A stretch of DNA of 64,000 nt from NCBI GenBank assembly GCA_039583875.1, contig CM077166.1:90208564-90272563 (forward strand), given 5' to 3'. This DNA is from Platanthera guangdongensis (lineage: Eukaryota > Streptophyta > Magnoliopsida > Asparagales > Orchidaceae). Below, piece after piece: positions 55,152-64,000 of the stretch (its first letter is position 1; each line of letters begins with the position of its first letter). The translations under genes and the position numbers were made by a program. The notes under the pieces were generated by a model. The model had not been told where the DNA came from. It did not search any database and worked only from the letters and a program-made list of their open reading frames with translations.

Positions 55152-55627
55152 GGGCTTAGTCTTTTAGACTAACGGTTTTTGAACCGCATCATTTAGGTAA
55201 TCATGGATCCCTGCACGAGGGAGCAGCCCCAGAGACCGGTGCGCTTGGAGATGGGGCAGTCTAGCTCCGGAGTTCATACAGCCGGGACCGTGAGTCTCGA
55301 CCTTGAGTAGATGTTCTGTTTTTTTTGCTTTCGCATGAGTGATTTGTAGTGAGGACATAATGTACCGGGCATAAGCCCGTATTTTATTACTCTGATATAT
55401 TTTTTCTGTGGACACTCCCTTCTTGGAGATTATCTATATGATATGTGATTTTTTGTGGACTGCTAGTTTGCGTTTACTTTGTTTTGCTACTTTTCTGTGT
55501 TCGAATTGGCAGGAAGAATCAACGCTTTGTGGTGATGACCCTTCAGGATGTGAAGGAGTCACCGCAAAATGGCGGTTCTGGGCCTAAGACACCAGTGTAT
55601 TAAAAGAAAAAAAAAGGGGGTCTTACA
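55147..55627 (+). repeat. 3' LTR of chromovirus E, final part
   Basis: Aligned with 26225-26695 of the 5' LTR and ends AGGGGGTCTTACA. The next bases, GGTCA, would be E's right target duplication, but the left partner is lost. Confidence 0.92.
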
Positions 55628-55724
55628 GGTCATCTAAAATCACTAAGGTTTAAGATTTCCCTCCTAGGTTTTGTACAGCAATGGGTCCAAAAAGATCCAT
55701 ATGGAGGAAATAAAAAATCCTAGG

Positions 55725-56300
55725 TTAATCACTGTTATTAATGGCTTTAAAACAATTTTTAGTTTGCTTGCCTAATTGACAAGCCCTGCATAGGCTTTCC
55801 TTCTTGTAGGGGTAAGAATGCAATCCTCTTACAAGGTTGTCCCTAGATAATTTAACAATGTTCTTTAAGTTAACATGTCCTAATCTCTTATGCCACAGTT
55901 CATTATTATTACTAACCTGGTTGAATAGGCATATCTCAGACCTAGCAGTCTTAAAATTTACTATATAAATATTTCCTTTCCTACTTCCAGTTAAAACTAA
56001 TTTAGTTTCTAAGGAAGCGATAAAGCAGGAAGAGTTATTAAATGATACCTGAAACCCTTCATCACATAATTGACTTATGGAGATTAGGTTATGTTTCAGT
56101 TCACTAATATAAGACACCTTTTTGAAAGTGACAGCTCCAATATTTACTTTCCCATTGCCTTTAGTCTAGCCACAGTTAGAGTCACGAAAGATCACCTTTG
56201 GACCTAGCTTGGACTTATAGTTGGTTAGATTTTCCTTGCTGCCAGTCATGTTCCATGAGAAGCCACTATCCAAATACCATTGTTCCTCTATGGTAGGATA
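55725..56300 (-). pseudogene. Copia-type protease and GAG-pre-integrase segment
   Basis: Read leftwards on the minus strand. WYLDSGFSWNMTG at about 56245-56283 is the Ty1/copia protease motif (usual form LDSGCSRHMTG), with two conserved residues changed. It is followed by KSKLGPKVIFRDSN, a TAG, then GKVNIGAVTFKK and ELKHNLISISQLCD. The GAG-pre-integrase domain follows: LWHKRLGHVNLKNI, RGLHSY, LCRACQLGKQTK with a His/Cys zinc pattern. The gene is cut by the right end of element E at 55628, so integrase and RT are absent here. The SIRE/Maximus-like assignment is an inference from these motifs. Confidence 0.85.
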
Positions 56301-56450
56301 GTCTTTCACCTACATTTAAACAGATTAGATGTTCTTGATCCAGGTTACCTTGGGTCCTTGATTCTTTTCATATTTAGAACTGGAAATATAAGAATATTCA
56401 GGTTCGTTTTTATATCCTAGGGGGTGCTATCTTCTTGTTGGTATTATCAC

Positions 56451-56800
56451 CTATATAAATGGATTGAGATATTCCCTAGGTTGATTAAAGGTTCTGTAAG
56501 CATTAAGATTTCTGTTATCTTGAAATAGGTTCGACGAATTCTGGTGAGTTCGTCGATCTGAGGTCGACGAATGGGGATGAGTTCGTCGAACTCCGCTCAG
56601 AGAATAAAAATATTCTTTCTCTATACCCCAATATCGTCGATCTCGGCTCAAAGAACCATACTGGTTTCGTCGATCACAGTTCAAATAATAATTATAATTA
56701 AAATCTGCGTTCGGAGTTCGTCGACCTGAGTTCGAACGAACTGTACATATTTAGTCGATCTGAGTTCGACGAAATCTGCTGAACATTGTTATAGTAGGAA
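56451..56800 (-). pseudogene. Copia gag-protease linker with SDRRTH repeats
   Basis: The minus frame 56451-56684 reads repeated CDRRNQ, SRDRRY, VRRTHPHSS, SDRRTHQNSS units. At the DNA level this is a loose tandem repeat of GTTCGTCGA-type words extending to about 56790. It lies between gag and the protease. Stops are present beyond both ends. Confidence 0.6.
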
Positions 56801-58430
56801 TTTTTCTTGTTCTTTTTCTTATTTTTCTATTTTAATTTTGTTTGCTTAGTACTATGATCATCTACCTTTTATTTGCCTTTTTCAGAAACAAATTTGATTG
56901 AAGTGACGGTATGTTTTTCTGAATTAATGGAGGTTGTATTAATGAAGCACCTAAGCCCAGCTTGCCATTAAGTATGGCATTAACTGTGCTTTTGATGTTC
57001 TTCAACTTGATGCTTCTCCCATTTAGGGATTCTTCAAGTTACCCTGCCTCAGCTAATTCTATTTTTAGAGATATTATTAGTTTATTAGCTAAAGTTCATC
57101 TTTCAATTTGATGTTTCCAGAAATGAAATTATCTTGTTCAGTTAGTTTTCTCTAAGGAGTTTGATTTTCTTCTCAGAGTTTATTAAATCAATACATAGTG
57201 ATTTAAATTAAGTTCTAAAACCATCTGAATTGAAATCGAAAGAGGGTAGTACACGATATTCTTCAGATTGAGGTTCTTCATTGTCTGACTGCTCAGCTAC
57301 TCAGAGGCTGCCTTATGCATTAATAGCCATCAAGCAAACCTCCTTTGCTTTAGTCTCTTCTTCATCTTCATTGGAGCTGGAAGATGAAGATTCATCTTCA
57401 GTTTCACTCAAGGTTTCAGCAATAAAGCATTTCTCCTTCCTCTTATGCTTATTGGAGGAGGGCTTGTTGTAGTGCTTCTTCCTGGGGTCCTTTTCTCTTC
57501 TTCTCTCCTTCTTTTGATTATCTGGACACTCTGATATGAAGTGTCCAAGCTTCCTCCAACCAAAGCAGACAATTTCTTTAGTTGGGGTTTTATCATACCT
57601 TGGCTTGTCATCTTGTCTAGATGACTTCCTTCTGAAATCCTTTTTGCCCATTTTGTAGAATCTCTTGGCTTCGAGACTCAGAAATTCTTCACTAGCTGAT
57701 GGAGATTCTGTTTCTTCAGATGCTTTGAATGTTATGTTTTTCTCCTTTCTAGCTGATGAGGGAGTCTTCTGCTCAACATCTTCTCTAGTCTTTATTAACT
57801 GCTCATAAGATTTGAGCTTTTCAAGTAGAGATTCAGTGGAAATCTCATTCAGACTTCTGGCCTCTTTGATTGGCCAAGATTCTAGAATCCCATGAGCTGG
57901 CGAAGTACATGAGAATCTTATCATTGACCTTAGTGACGATTATGTCCTTATCCATAGTTTTCAGCACATTGATGATTGAGATGAGTCTATTGTACATATC
58001 ACTCACTGACTCTGACACTTCTTTCTTGAAATTCTCATATTGGGAGATTAGATTTGATCTCCTATCTTTTCGCTCATCTGCAGATCCAGCAACCATCTGG
58101 TTTAGGGAATCCTAAATGGATATAGCTGAGCTGCACTCTGCCACTTTCGGGAAAATGTCATCTGACATTGTCTGAGCCAGAATGTTCATGGCCTTGGCAT
58201 TAGCTATCTTGCGCTTCTTCTGTGCATCTGTCCACTCAGGTGGTGGAATAGCATGCGATATGGAAGTTGCAGTAGATGTAGCCACTGGAGCTAGTGGACC
58301 TGTCAAGATAGAATTAAAAATATCTTCATTAATGGAGTTCATATATAATTTAATTCTTGCCTTCCAGATTGCAAACTTGTTCAATTTGCAAAATGGAGGT
58401 CTAGTGCTTGCATAGTACTTGTTCTGTGCC
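56801..58430 (-). pseudogene. Copia gag pseudogene (SIRE/Maximus-like)
   Basis: Reads from about 58430: YYASTRPPFC, FAIWKARIKLYMNSI (N-terminal Gag), EWTDAQKKRKIANAKAMNIL, a TAG (CAG to TAG near 58110), SDMYNRLISIINVLKTMDKDI, then a frameshift near 57900. It continues 57924-57313 with STESLLEKLKSYEQLIKTRED, a lysine-rich region and a zinc knuckle CFGWRKLGHFISEC in which the second Cys has become Trp. An acidic Ser/Glu tail follows. At 57010-57250 a coiled-coil-like stretch (LINSEKKIKLLRE) continues with stops. The text 56801-57000 is AT-rich with no clear domain. Dead copy, same strand as H, older than E. Confidence 0.82.
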
Positions 58431-58629
58431 TTGGTATAAGTAATGTGCTAGAGAAATTTAGATCTTAGAAGGATCTGTTGGTTCACGTGTTACCTTTTAC
58501 AACCGAATTAAATGTAACATCCTAATTCGCGCTAGTCCCCTCATGCGCACTTTTAAGTCAGGAGAGTTGACTTGGGATCAGGGAGTGCTGGAAGTTAGGC
58601 TTGCACTCAAGTAAGGGAGGAAAAGTTGG

Positions 58630-59060
58630 TCTAGAGTTGGACATGGGTAGTGACACGGGTGTGTCCATACCAGAGTGGCTCTCTAGCAACATTGTGGATT
58701 CCTTGTTGTGTTTCCCGAGCAGGACACGGGTAGTGACACAGGCATATCCCTACTCATGTATATGTATTCATAGAGCAGGGCTCGACTAACACCATCGGCC
58801 AAGTTCCTCCAGAGCAGGACACGGGTAGAGACACGGGCATGTCCCTACCCGTGTCTAGCTCGATGATTCGTCGAGCAGAGCTCAACGAATCATCAATCTT
58901 GTTCCTCCCAAGCAGGACATGGGTAGAGACACGTGCGCGTCCCTACCCGTGTGTGTGTCCAAGTAGCAGCTCGACGATTCGTCGAGCAGAATCGCCGACC
59001 GTGTTCCTCCCAAGCAGGACAAGGGTAGTGACACGGGCGTGTCCCTACCCATGGGTGTCC
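58630..59060. repeat. ACACGGGTAG...CTACCCGTGT dyad array
   Basis: At least four dyads (near 58620, 58725, 58818-58855, 58917, 59025). The clearest, 58818-58855, uses the same arms as G's 36-bp dyad (GACACGGGTAG and CTACCCGTGTC). CTCGACGATTCGTCGAGC palindromes lie between them (58858 and 58970). Confidence 0.85.
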
Positions 59061-60032
59061 AAGCATCAGCTCAACGACGTTCCTCCCGAGCAAGACAAAA
59101 CAGCGAGTACCACGTACTTTATGTCTCTCTAACCGAACGACATAGATTGGGTACGGTTCCACCTGACCTGTTGCTCACACCGCAACGTCAATTAAGTCGT
59201 CTGTGCGGGTCAAGCTTCCCCGAGTCCCGTATCTCCCACACAATCACATAACCCAGTTATGTTCAGGTTGGATCCCAGGCCACCATGTTGGCAGAACCAC
59301 GCATCTGCCTAGTTTTTCGGGTGCACCTTGGAGTTAATCCCCAAGGCTCCCTGTTGCAATCTACCACGTAGAAAACCCGAAAAACAAACATTCGCACGGA
59401 GTCTTCTCCGGCCATTTATGCAATGCAACATCATCGATCCAGTACAACTTGTCCGGGTACGCTTCACACATCATGTCTATATCCGTTCTCGATTACGGAC
59501 TCTACATGTACACAATGGGAACTATTTATGTCTACCAGAAGGAATGCGTCAACCTCATCGCAAACTCGCGAGAGCGGGCTTCCCTATACAAAAGAAGTAG
59601 AGCTTCACATGCTCAGGTAGAAAATCGTTACTCTAGCGTTCTTCCTTGGCGCCATGGAAATGTAACCCCACGAAAAGCACCGCCCTCTCCTAGGCTCCGT
59701 AGATCCGAAGTCGGTTCGCGATTTGGATCTCTGAAGCTCCGCCGGTGACTGGATCTAGACTTCTTCTTCCTCGTTGATCTCCTGTCTCTCTAGAACTTAG
59801 ACAGAGAACCAGTGAATAGAAGATAAGGGTTTTGAAACCCTACACTCGGTTATATCCTAATAAGAATAGCCTCCAGCCGTCGGATCACAATATAAAGAAA
59901 TGTACGGCTACGATCCAGGTCTGACATGGAAAAACTGAGCTGAAACACCGCACGGTTCACAAACTAGAGCAGGACACGTCCGCGACAAACTCAAAATGTG
60001 TCAGGACATTTAGTCGAGACCCTGCCAAAACC

Positions 60033-60385
60033 CCTGTGTCGACACGCTATATCGATACCCTGTGTCGACACAGCACAACCTGTGTCGACACTCGGTGTCG
60101 ACACCCTATGTCGACACAGCACAGCCTGTGTCGACACTCTGTGTCGACACCCTGTTTCGACAACCTGTGTCAACACCCTGTGTCGACACAGCACAACCTG
60201 TGTCGACACTCGGTGTCAACACTCTGTGTCAACACAGCAGGCCCTGTGTCGACGCAGCAGGCCCTGTGTCGACACATCAGGCCCTGTGTCGACACAGGAG
60301 GCCCCGTGTCAACACAGGCCCTGTGTCGACACAGCAGGCCCCGTGTCGACACAGCAGGCCCTGTGTCGACACAGCAGACTGTGTC
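60033..60385. repeat. GTGTCGACAC minisatellite in H LTR
   Basis: About 20 copies of a 16-20 bp unit centred on GTGTCGACAC (typical unit CCTGTGTCGACACAGCAGGC). The core is a perfect 10-bp palindrome. Some copies carry GTGTCAACAC. Composition and motif echo the TGTCGACA of G's 95-bp unit. A conventional ACACGCCC/GTGTCCC dyad follows at 60408-60442. Confidence 0.92.
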
Positions 60386-60513
60386 TAACACACCACAACA
60401 CGCCAAGGACACGTCTTATGATACGCCCGTGTCCCAGGCTGTGTAACCCCTGCAAAATTCCTAACTTTGCTCAAAACGCCTCCCGTCGCTCTTTTGATTT
60501 TCGGGGCGTTACA

Positions 60514-60550
60514 ACTCGCCCCCTCTTAAAAGAATTTCGACCACGAAATT
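60514..60550 (-). promoter_or_regulatory. Polypurine tract and conserved dyad of H
   Basis: Minus strand AATTTCGTGGTCGAAATTC (60532-60550), then TTTTAAGAGGGGGCGAGT and the LTR start TGTAACGCCCC. Confidence 0.8.
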
Positions 60551-60576
60551 ATATAAAGGAAAGATAAGCATAAAAC

Positions 60577-60792
60577 TTAAACGGCACCTGAGCAAAACAA
60601 CTCCGGGTACTCCTCAAGCATTGTCTGCTCTCGCTCCCAAGAGAGCTCCTCCCGACCGCAATTGTCCCAACAGACCTTGACCATCCTGATCTCTTTATTG
60701 CATAGCCACTTGACTTCCGAGTCCTCAATACGTATGGGCTTGACCTTCGTCGTCAACCCATTATCGACCGGCACTTGATCAATCGCGATCAC
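60577..60792 (-). pseudogene. H chromodomain
   Basis: VDNGLTTKVKPIRIED, EIRMVKVCWDNCGREELSW and EREQTMLEEYPELF. It is separated from integrase by a TAA at about 60793 (after QEPT), where F reads CAG/CAA for Gln, a C-to-T change. Otherwise intact to its natural stop. Confidence 0.88.
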
Positions 60793-61944
60793 TTAGGTAG
60801 GCTCTTGCACCGTCTTCCGTAGTACCGATATATGGAATACATCATGTAGACCACTAAGCTCCACTGACAACTTCAACCAGTATGCTGCTTCACCAATCCG
60901 CTCCAGAACATCAAACGGTCCAAGATACCTCGGGCTTAGCTTCTTCAAGTGCCGCACCCGCGAGACACCCTTGAACGGCTTGATCTTCAAGTACACCCAA
61001 TCGCTAACAGCGAACTCCATGTTCCTGTGCTTGGTATTATAGTACTTAGCCTGGTGGTCCTGAGCGATTTGCAACCTCTCCTGAATGGTTCTCACCAAAT
61101 AAGTAGCATCCTCCACCTCTAGTCGCTTGTCCAACTTTGAATCGCCCGTTTCCAACCAATACAACGGCGTGCGACATCTTCTACCATAAATGGCCTCGAA
61201 GGGCGCCATTTGTATGCTTGCCTGGTAGCTTTTGTTGTACGCGAACTCCACCAAGTATAGGTGGTCTTCCCATTGCTGTCCAAAGTCCAGGATACATATG
61301 CGAAGCATGTCTTCCATTGTCCTATTGACCCTCTCGGTCAGACCATCCGTCTGCGGATGAAAGGCTGTGCTAAAACTCAGCTTTGTTCCTAACATGTGCT
61401 GCACCAGCCTCCAATCATTGGACGTGAACCACCCATCTCGGTCATTCACGATGCTGCGGGGCACACCATGAAGCCGCACAATATTATCAACATACAACTT
61501 TTCTAATTTCTCAACCGGATCAACCTTCCTATGCAGAATGAAATGTGACACCTTCGTTAGATGATCTACGACAACCCAAATGGCGCCATTCCCTTTTTGC
61601 GACCTTGGCAACCCGTGCACAAAGTCCATAGTAATGTCATCGAACTTCCACTCCGGAATAGGCAAGGATTTCAAGAATCCTCTCGGCGTTTGGCACTCTG
61701 CTATCACCAAGGCGCAAGTTTTACACTTCGCCACGGAGAGCACCATATCCTTTTTCAGTCCTGGACACCAGAACAGTTTCTTAACATCGAAGTACATCTT
61801 CGTGCTCCCCGGGTGAATTGAGTACTTGGTATGATGCGCCTCGTGCAACAATTCTACCAGCAAATTGCCCATGCTTGGGACGTACAGACGACCGTCTTTC
61901 CCAAAGTAATCCGTCCTCCACAACGAATTGGGAATTTGACCCAT
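60793..61944 (-). pseudogene. H integrase
   Basis: 383 open codons. Zinc motif HHTKYSIHPG...CKTCALV, catalytic residues in DITMDFVHGL, VNDRDGWFT and HPQTDGLTERVNR. All three acidic residues are present although the usual SDRDGRF is altered to NDRDGWF. The C-terminal GPF-type module is SPRYLGPFDVLERIGEAAYWL. The link to RNase H is broken by a frameshift near 61900, where the upstream frame runs on into other sequence. Confidence 0.88.
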
Positions 61945-62578
61945 CTAGAGCCTCTATCATGAGTTGCTTCATGTGGACATCCATATCCAAAGCCTGCCAA
62001 ATCCGATCAGCCAGGTCATATTGGACTTCAGTCCAATTCAATACTGCTTCAGCACTTGATTGCTTATCAACGCAAAAGATCTTCAACGCCTCCAACTCCC
62101 GAACCAACAGCTCGTCATGGACCGACAGCAAATTAGCTTGCGCTGGGGACCCAGGACTCAACGCGTCCTCCACCGCATTTCCCTTACCAGGAACGTAATG
62201 GATCTTGAATGTGTAGTCCCCAAGGAACTCCATCCATCTGCACTGCCACATGTTCAGATCTTTCTGATCAATCAAATACTTCAGGCTCTTCTGGTCGGTA
62301 TATATATCGACCCTTACCCCATACAAGTAGTGCCTCCACAGCTTCAAGCCAAAAATCACGGCCGCTAACTCCAAGTCATGGACCGGATAATTCCTCGCGT
62401 GCACTTTCAGTTGTCTTGAGCCATACGCTATAACGCTTCCATGTTGCAGTAGCACGCAACCCAAACCACTGCCCGAAGCATCGCTATAAATCTCATAACC
62501 TTTGGTCCCACTCGGCCAACTCAACACAGGCGCCGTGGTCAACTGACATTTCAACTCCTCAAAAGCTAGCCTGCACAC
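61945..62578 (-). pseudogene. H RNase H
   Basis: [35 protein letters not shown] and YTDQKSLKYLI keep the acidic residues. GKGNAVEDALSPG shows decay of the usual ADALSR. The upstream limit is a TAG at about 62585 replacing a Trp codon (FIWTP-like context), a G-to-A change. Confidence 0.88.
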
Positions 62579-63373
62579 TGGCGTCTAAATAAACTTCTGC
62601 TCCATCCTCATCAAAGTAGTGAGAGGTAATGCTATCCGCGAGAAGTTCTCTACGAAGAGCCTATAATATCCGGCGAGCCCCAGAAAGCTCTGGACTTCCG
62701 CTACCGTAGAAAGTTGAAGCCACTCTCGTATCGCAATAATCTTCGCCGGATCCACTACAATACCTTCCCCACTCACTATATGACCGAGGAACGCCACTGA
62801 GGACAACCAAAACTTGCATTTCCAGAACTTTGTTTACAATTGAGTCCTCCTTAGCATCTCAAAAACAATATGAAGATGCCTGAAGTGATCTTCCTCACTC
62901 TGTGAGTACACCAAAATATCGTCGATGAAGACGATCACAAAATGGTCCAAGTACTCCCTGAAGGTCCTGTTCATGAAATCCATGAACACCAACGGCGCAT
63001 TGGTCAGCCCAAACGGAATGACCGTAAACTCGTAATGCCCGTATCTTGTACTGAACGTTGTCTTAGGGATATCACTCTCCCTTATCCTCACCTGATAGTA
63101 ACCAGGCTTGAGATCCAACTTAGAGTACACCGTCGACCCGACCAACTGATCAAAAAGATCATCAATCCTTGGGATTGGGTACTTGTTCTTTTCTGTTAGC
63201 TTGTTTAACTCCCGATAATCAATGCAAAGTCTCAAGCTCCCGTCCTTCTTCGTTATAAAGTGGACCGGTGCGCTCCAAGACGACGAACTTGGACGCACAA
63301 ACCCTTGCTCCAACAACTCTTGAAGTTGCACCTTCAGCTCCGTCATTTCCTTAGGCGCTAGCCGATATAGTGA
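62579..63373 (-). pseudogene. H reverse transcriptase
   Basis: The core (62834-63346) has [33 protein letters not shown] and catalytic [10 protein letters not shown] stop after RRTQL (62834) precedes the connection, which resumes at 62585-62806 with [20 protein letters not shown] and [17 protein letters not shown]. Upstream, a TGA at 63374 follows GAKPVS where F has Arg (CGA to TGA). Confidence 0.88.
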
Positions 63374-63957
63374 TCATGACACAGGCTTCGCACCTAGCAC
63401 TAGTTCAATAGTGAAATCTATCTCACATTGAGGCGGGGCTCCAGGAAGATCGGCGGGGAACACATCAGGGTACTCAGCTACCACTGAAATACTATCCAAC
63501 GTAGGCTTCGGCTTCGTAACCTCCACTAGTGTAAAGAATAGCTCTGCACCAGCACAAACCGCCTTCACCACCTGAAGAGCAGGCATCAATGTCTTGCTCG
63601 ACCCTTTCAAGCCCGTAAAAGTCGTCTCACGACTTGCTCCCAACTTGACTTCCTTGCGACCGCAATCAATATTAGCTTGCTGCTCCGAGAGCCACTCCAT
63701 GCCAAATATAACGTCGAACTCCACCAGCGGTAGTAACGACGCTTGTAGATCGAACTCTTGATTCCCAATACGAATCTTAACACCACAGACTTTATCCGCG
63801 TGCATCGAACACCCATTCGGTAATAACAAATCCAACTTGTCCTTCGCCATCGAAGAAGGTAGTCCAATGCGCGATATGATTACTTCGGACAAGAAGGAGT
63901 GTGAAGCTCCCGTATCAAAGAGTGCTCTTGCCAGATTCTCATAAATCAAAACAAATC
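63374..63957 (-). pseudogene. H protease
   Basis: Starts right after an intron-like acceptor. [19 protein letters not shown] carries the DTG core, EFDVIFGMEWLSEQQ the C-terminal signature (usual ILGMDWL) and FPADLPGAPPQCEIDF the RT lead-in. No stop within the domain. Nearest relative in the window is F. Confidence 0.88.
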
Positions 63958-64000
63958 CTAAACAAGCAGTGGTAAGGTAACACACACATAACAAGTATAA
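63958..64000 (-). other. 3' end of the gag-pol intron of H
   Basis: Minus strand ends CTGCTTGTTTAG/GATTTG, a good acceptor with a pyrimidine-rich run (TTACCTTACCACTGCTTG). Splicing here gives residues FVLIYENLARALF, aligned one-to-one with F after its own intron is removed. The donor is outside the window. Confidence 0.55.

Larger units (their letters stand above)
58513..60513 (-). repeat. 3' LTR of H
   Basis: The right end, TTTCGGGGCGTTACA at 60513, is firm because the polypurine tract is next to it. The left end is placed at TGTAACATCC (58513), which fits the TGTAA ends of F and G and adjoins the copia pseudogene. It holds two motif arrays, at 58630-59060 and 60033-60385. A separate plus-oriented LTR fragment at the left side cannot be excluded. 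Confidence 0.6.
58513..64000 (-). mobile_element. Chromovirus H (Tekay/Del type), runs off the window
   Basis: Minus-oriented: 3' LTR 58513-60513, pol 60577-63957, start of the gag-pol intron at the window edge. The integrase, RNase H and RT are closest to those of F (for example [29 protein letters not shown]). Its LTR shares a recognisable segment with F's (CACGGAGTCTTCTC at 59395 and 35055). Multiple stops mean it is inactive. Gag and the 5' LTR are beyond 64000. Confidence 0.88.

Noticed and set aside
58513..59090. Independent plus-oriented LTR fragment rather than part of H
   Set aside because: Possible, but the TGTAACATCC start fits H's LTR ends and no second LTR terminus or target duplication was found between 59090 and 59395. 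Kept as an alternative only.
60033..60385. CRISPR-like or spacer-repeat array
   Set aside because: Unit length is only 16-20 bp, the 'spacers' are variants of the same sequence, no cas genes occur, and the setting is a plant retrotransposon LTR.
59998..60567. Open frame of 189 codons on the plus strand with VSTQQALCRHS-like repeats
   Set aside because: Artefact of the GTGTCGACAC minisatellite, which lacks stops in several frames.
1..64000. Host genes, tRNA or rRNA genes
   Set aside because: None could be recognised by eye on either strand; a tRNA/rRNA or protein search could still find small remnants.

Overview
This window is a block of plant heterochromatin made almost entirely of LTR retrotransposons. 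No host gene, tRNA, rRNA or CRISPR locus could be recognised. The element content (Athila- and Tat-type Ty3/gypsy elements, Tekay/Del-type chromoviruses with initiator-tRNA-Met-like primer sites and C-terminal chromodomains, and a SIRE/Maximus-like Ty1/copia element) indicates an angiosperm nuclear genome. The species cannot be named from this sequence.

Layout. (1) 1-8592: 3' part of Athila element A, with a decayed protease/RT/RNase H/integrase, a long AT-rich 3' region and a 2.9 kb LTR. (2) 8786-10426: GC-rich repeat C with a minus-strand TATA box, related to repeat D at 21984-22970. (3) 11232-20639: Athila element B, 5'-truncated inside gag, otherwise laid out like A, with a 3.35 kb LTR. 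(4) 20640-21904: minus-strand Tat-like gag pseudogene, adjacent to repeat D. (5) 22971-55627: chromovirus E, with LTRs of about 5.1 kb around only 2.4 kb of internal DNA. Its 3' LTR is split by element F at 33739-55146 (minus strand, 5-bp target duplication TGATA). F's own 5' LTR is split by element G at 43456-55068 (minus strand, 5-bp target duplication GTACA). This is a three-level nest. (6) 55628-58430: minus-strand copia gag/protease/pre-integrase pseudogene into which E appears to have inserted. (7) 58513-64000: minus-strand chromovirus H, running off the window.

G is the only element that looks intact. Its LTRs (3358 and 3360 bp) differ at about 28 positions by eye count, and all catalytic residues of protease, RT, RNase H and integrase are present. 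Its gag and pol frames are separated by a 95-nt segment with intron features (GT donor, CTAAC branch-like site, AG acceptor). Removing it joins the two frames exactly. The same intron-like junction is seen at the same protein position in F (91 nt) and, as an acceptor, in H. The other elements carry many stop codons, a large share of which look like C-to-T changes (CAA, CAG, CGA to stop), as expected for methylated DNA.

The most interesting signals lie in the LTRs. Athila A and B and chromoviruses F, G and H all carry dense arrays of nested dyad motifs built from GACACG/CGTGTC, in A, B and G ending just upstream of the TATA box. G's LTR also holds a 60-bp tandem duplication of a 13-bp hairpin whose copies differ by three compensatory base-pair changes. 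Related hairpins occur in E's LTR at about the same distance from the LTR end.
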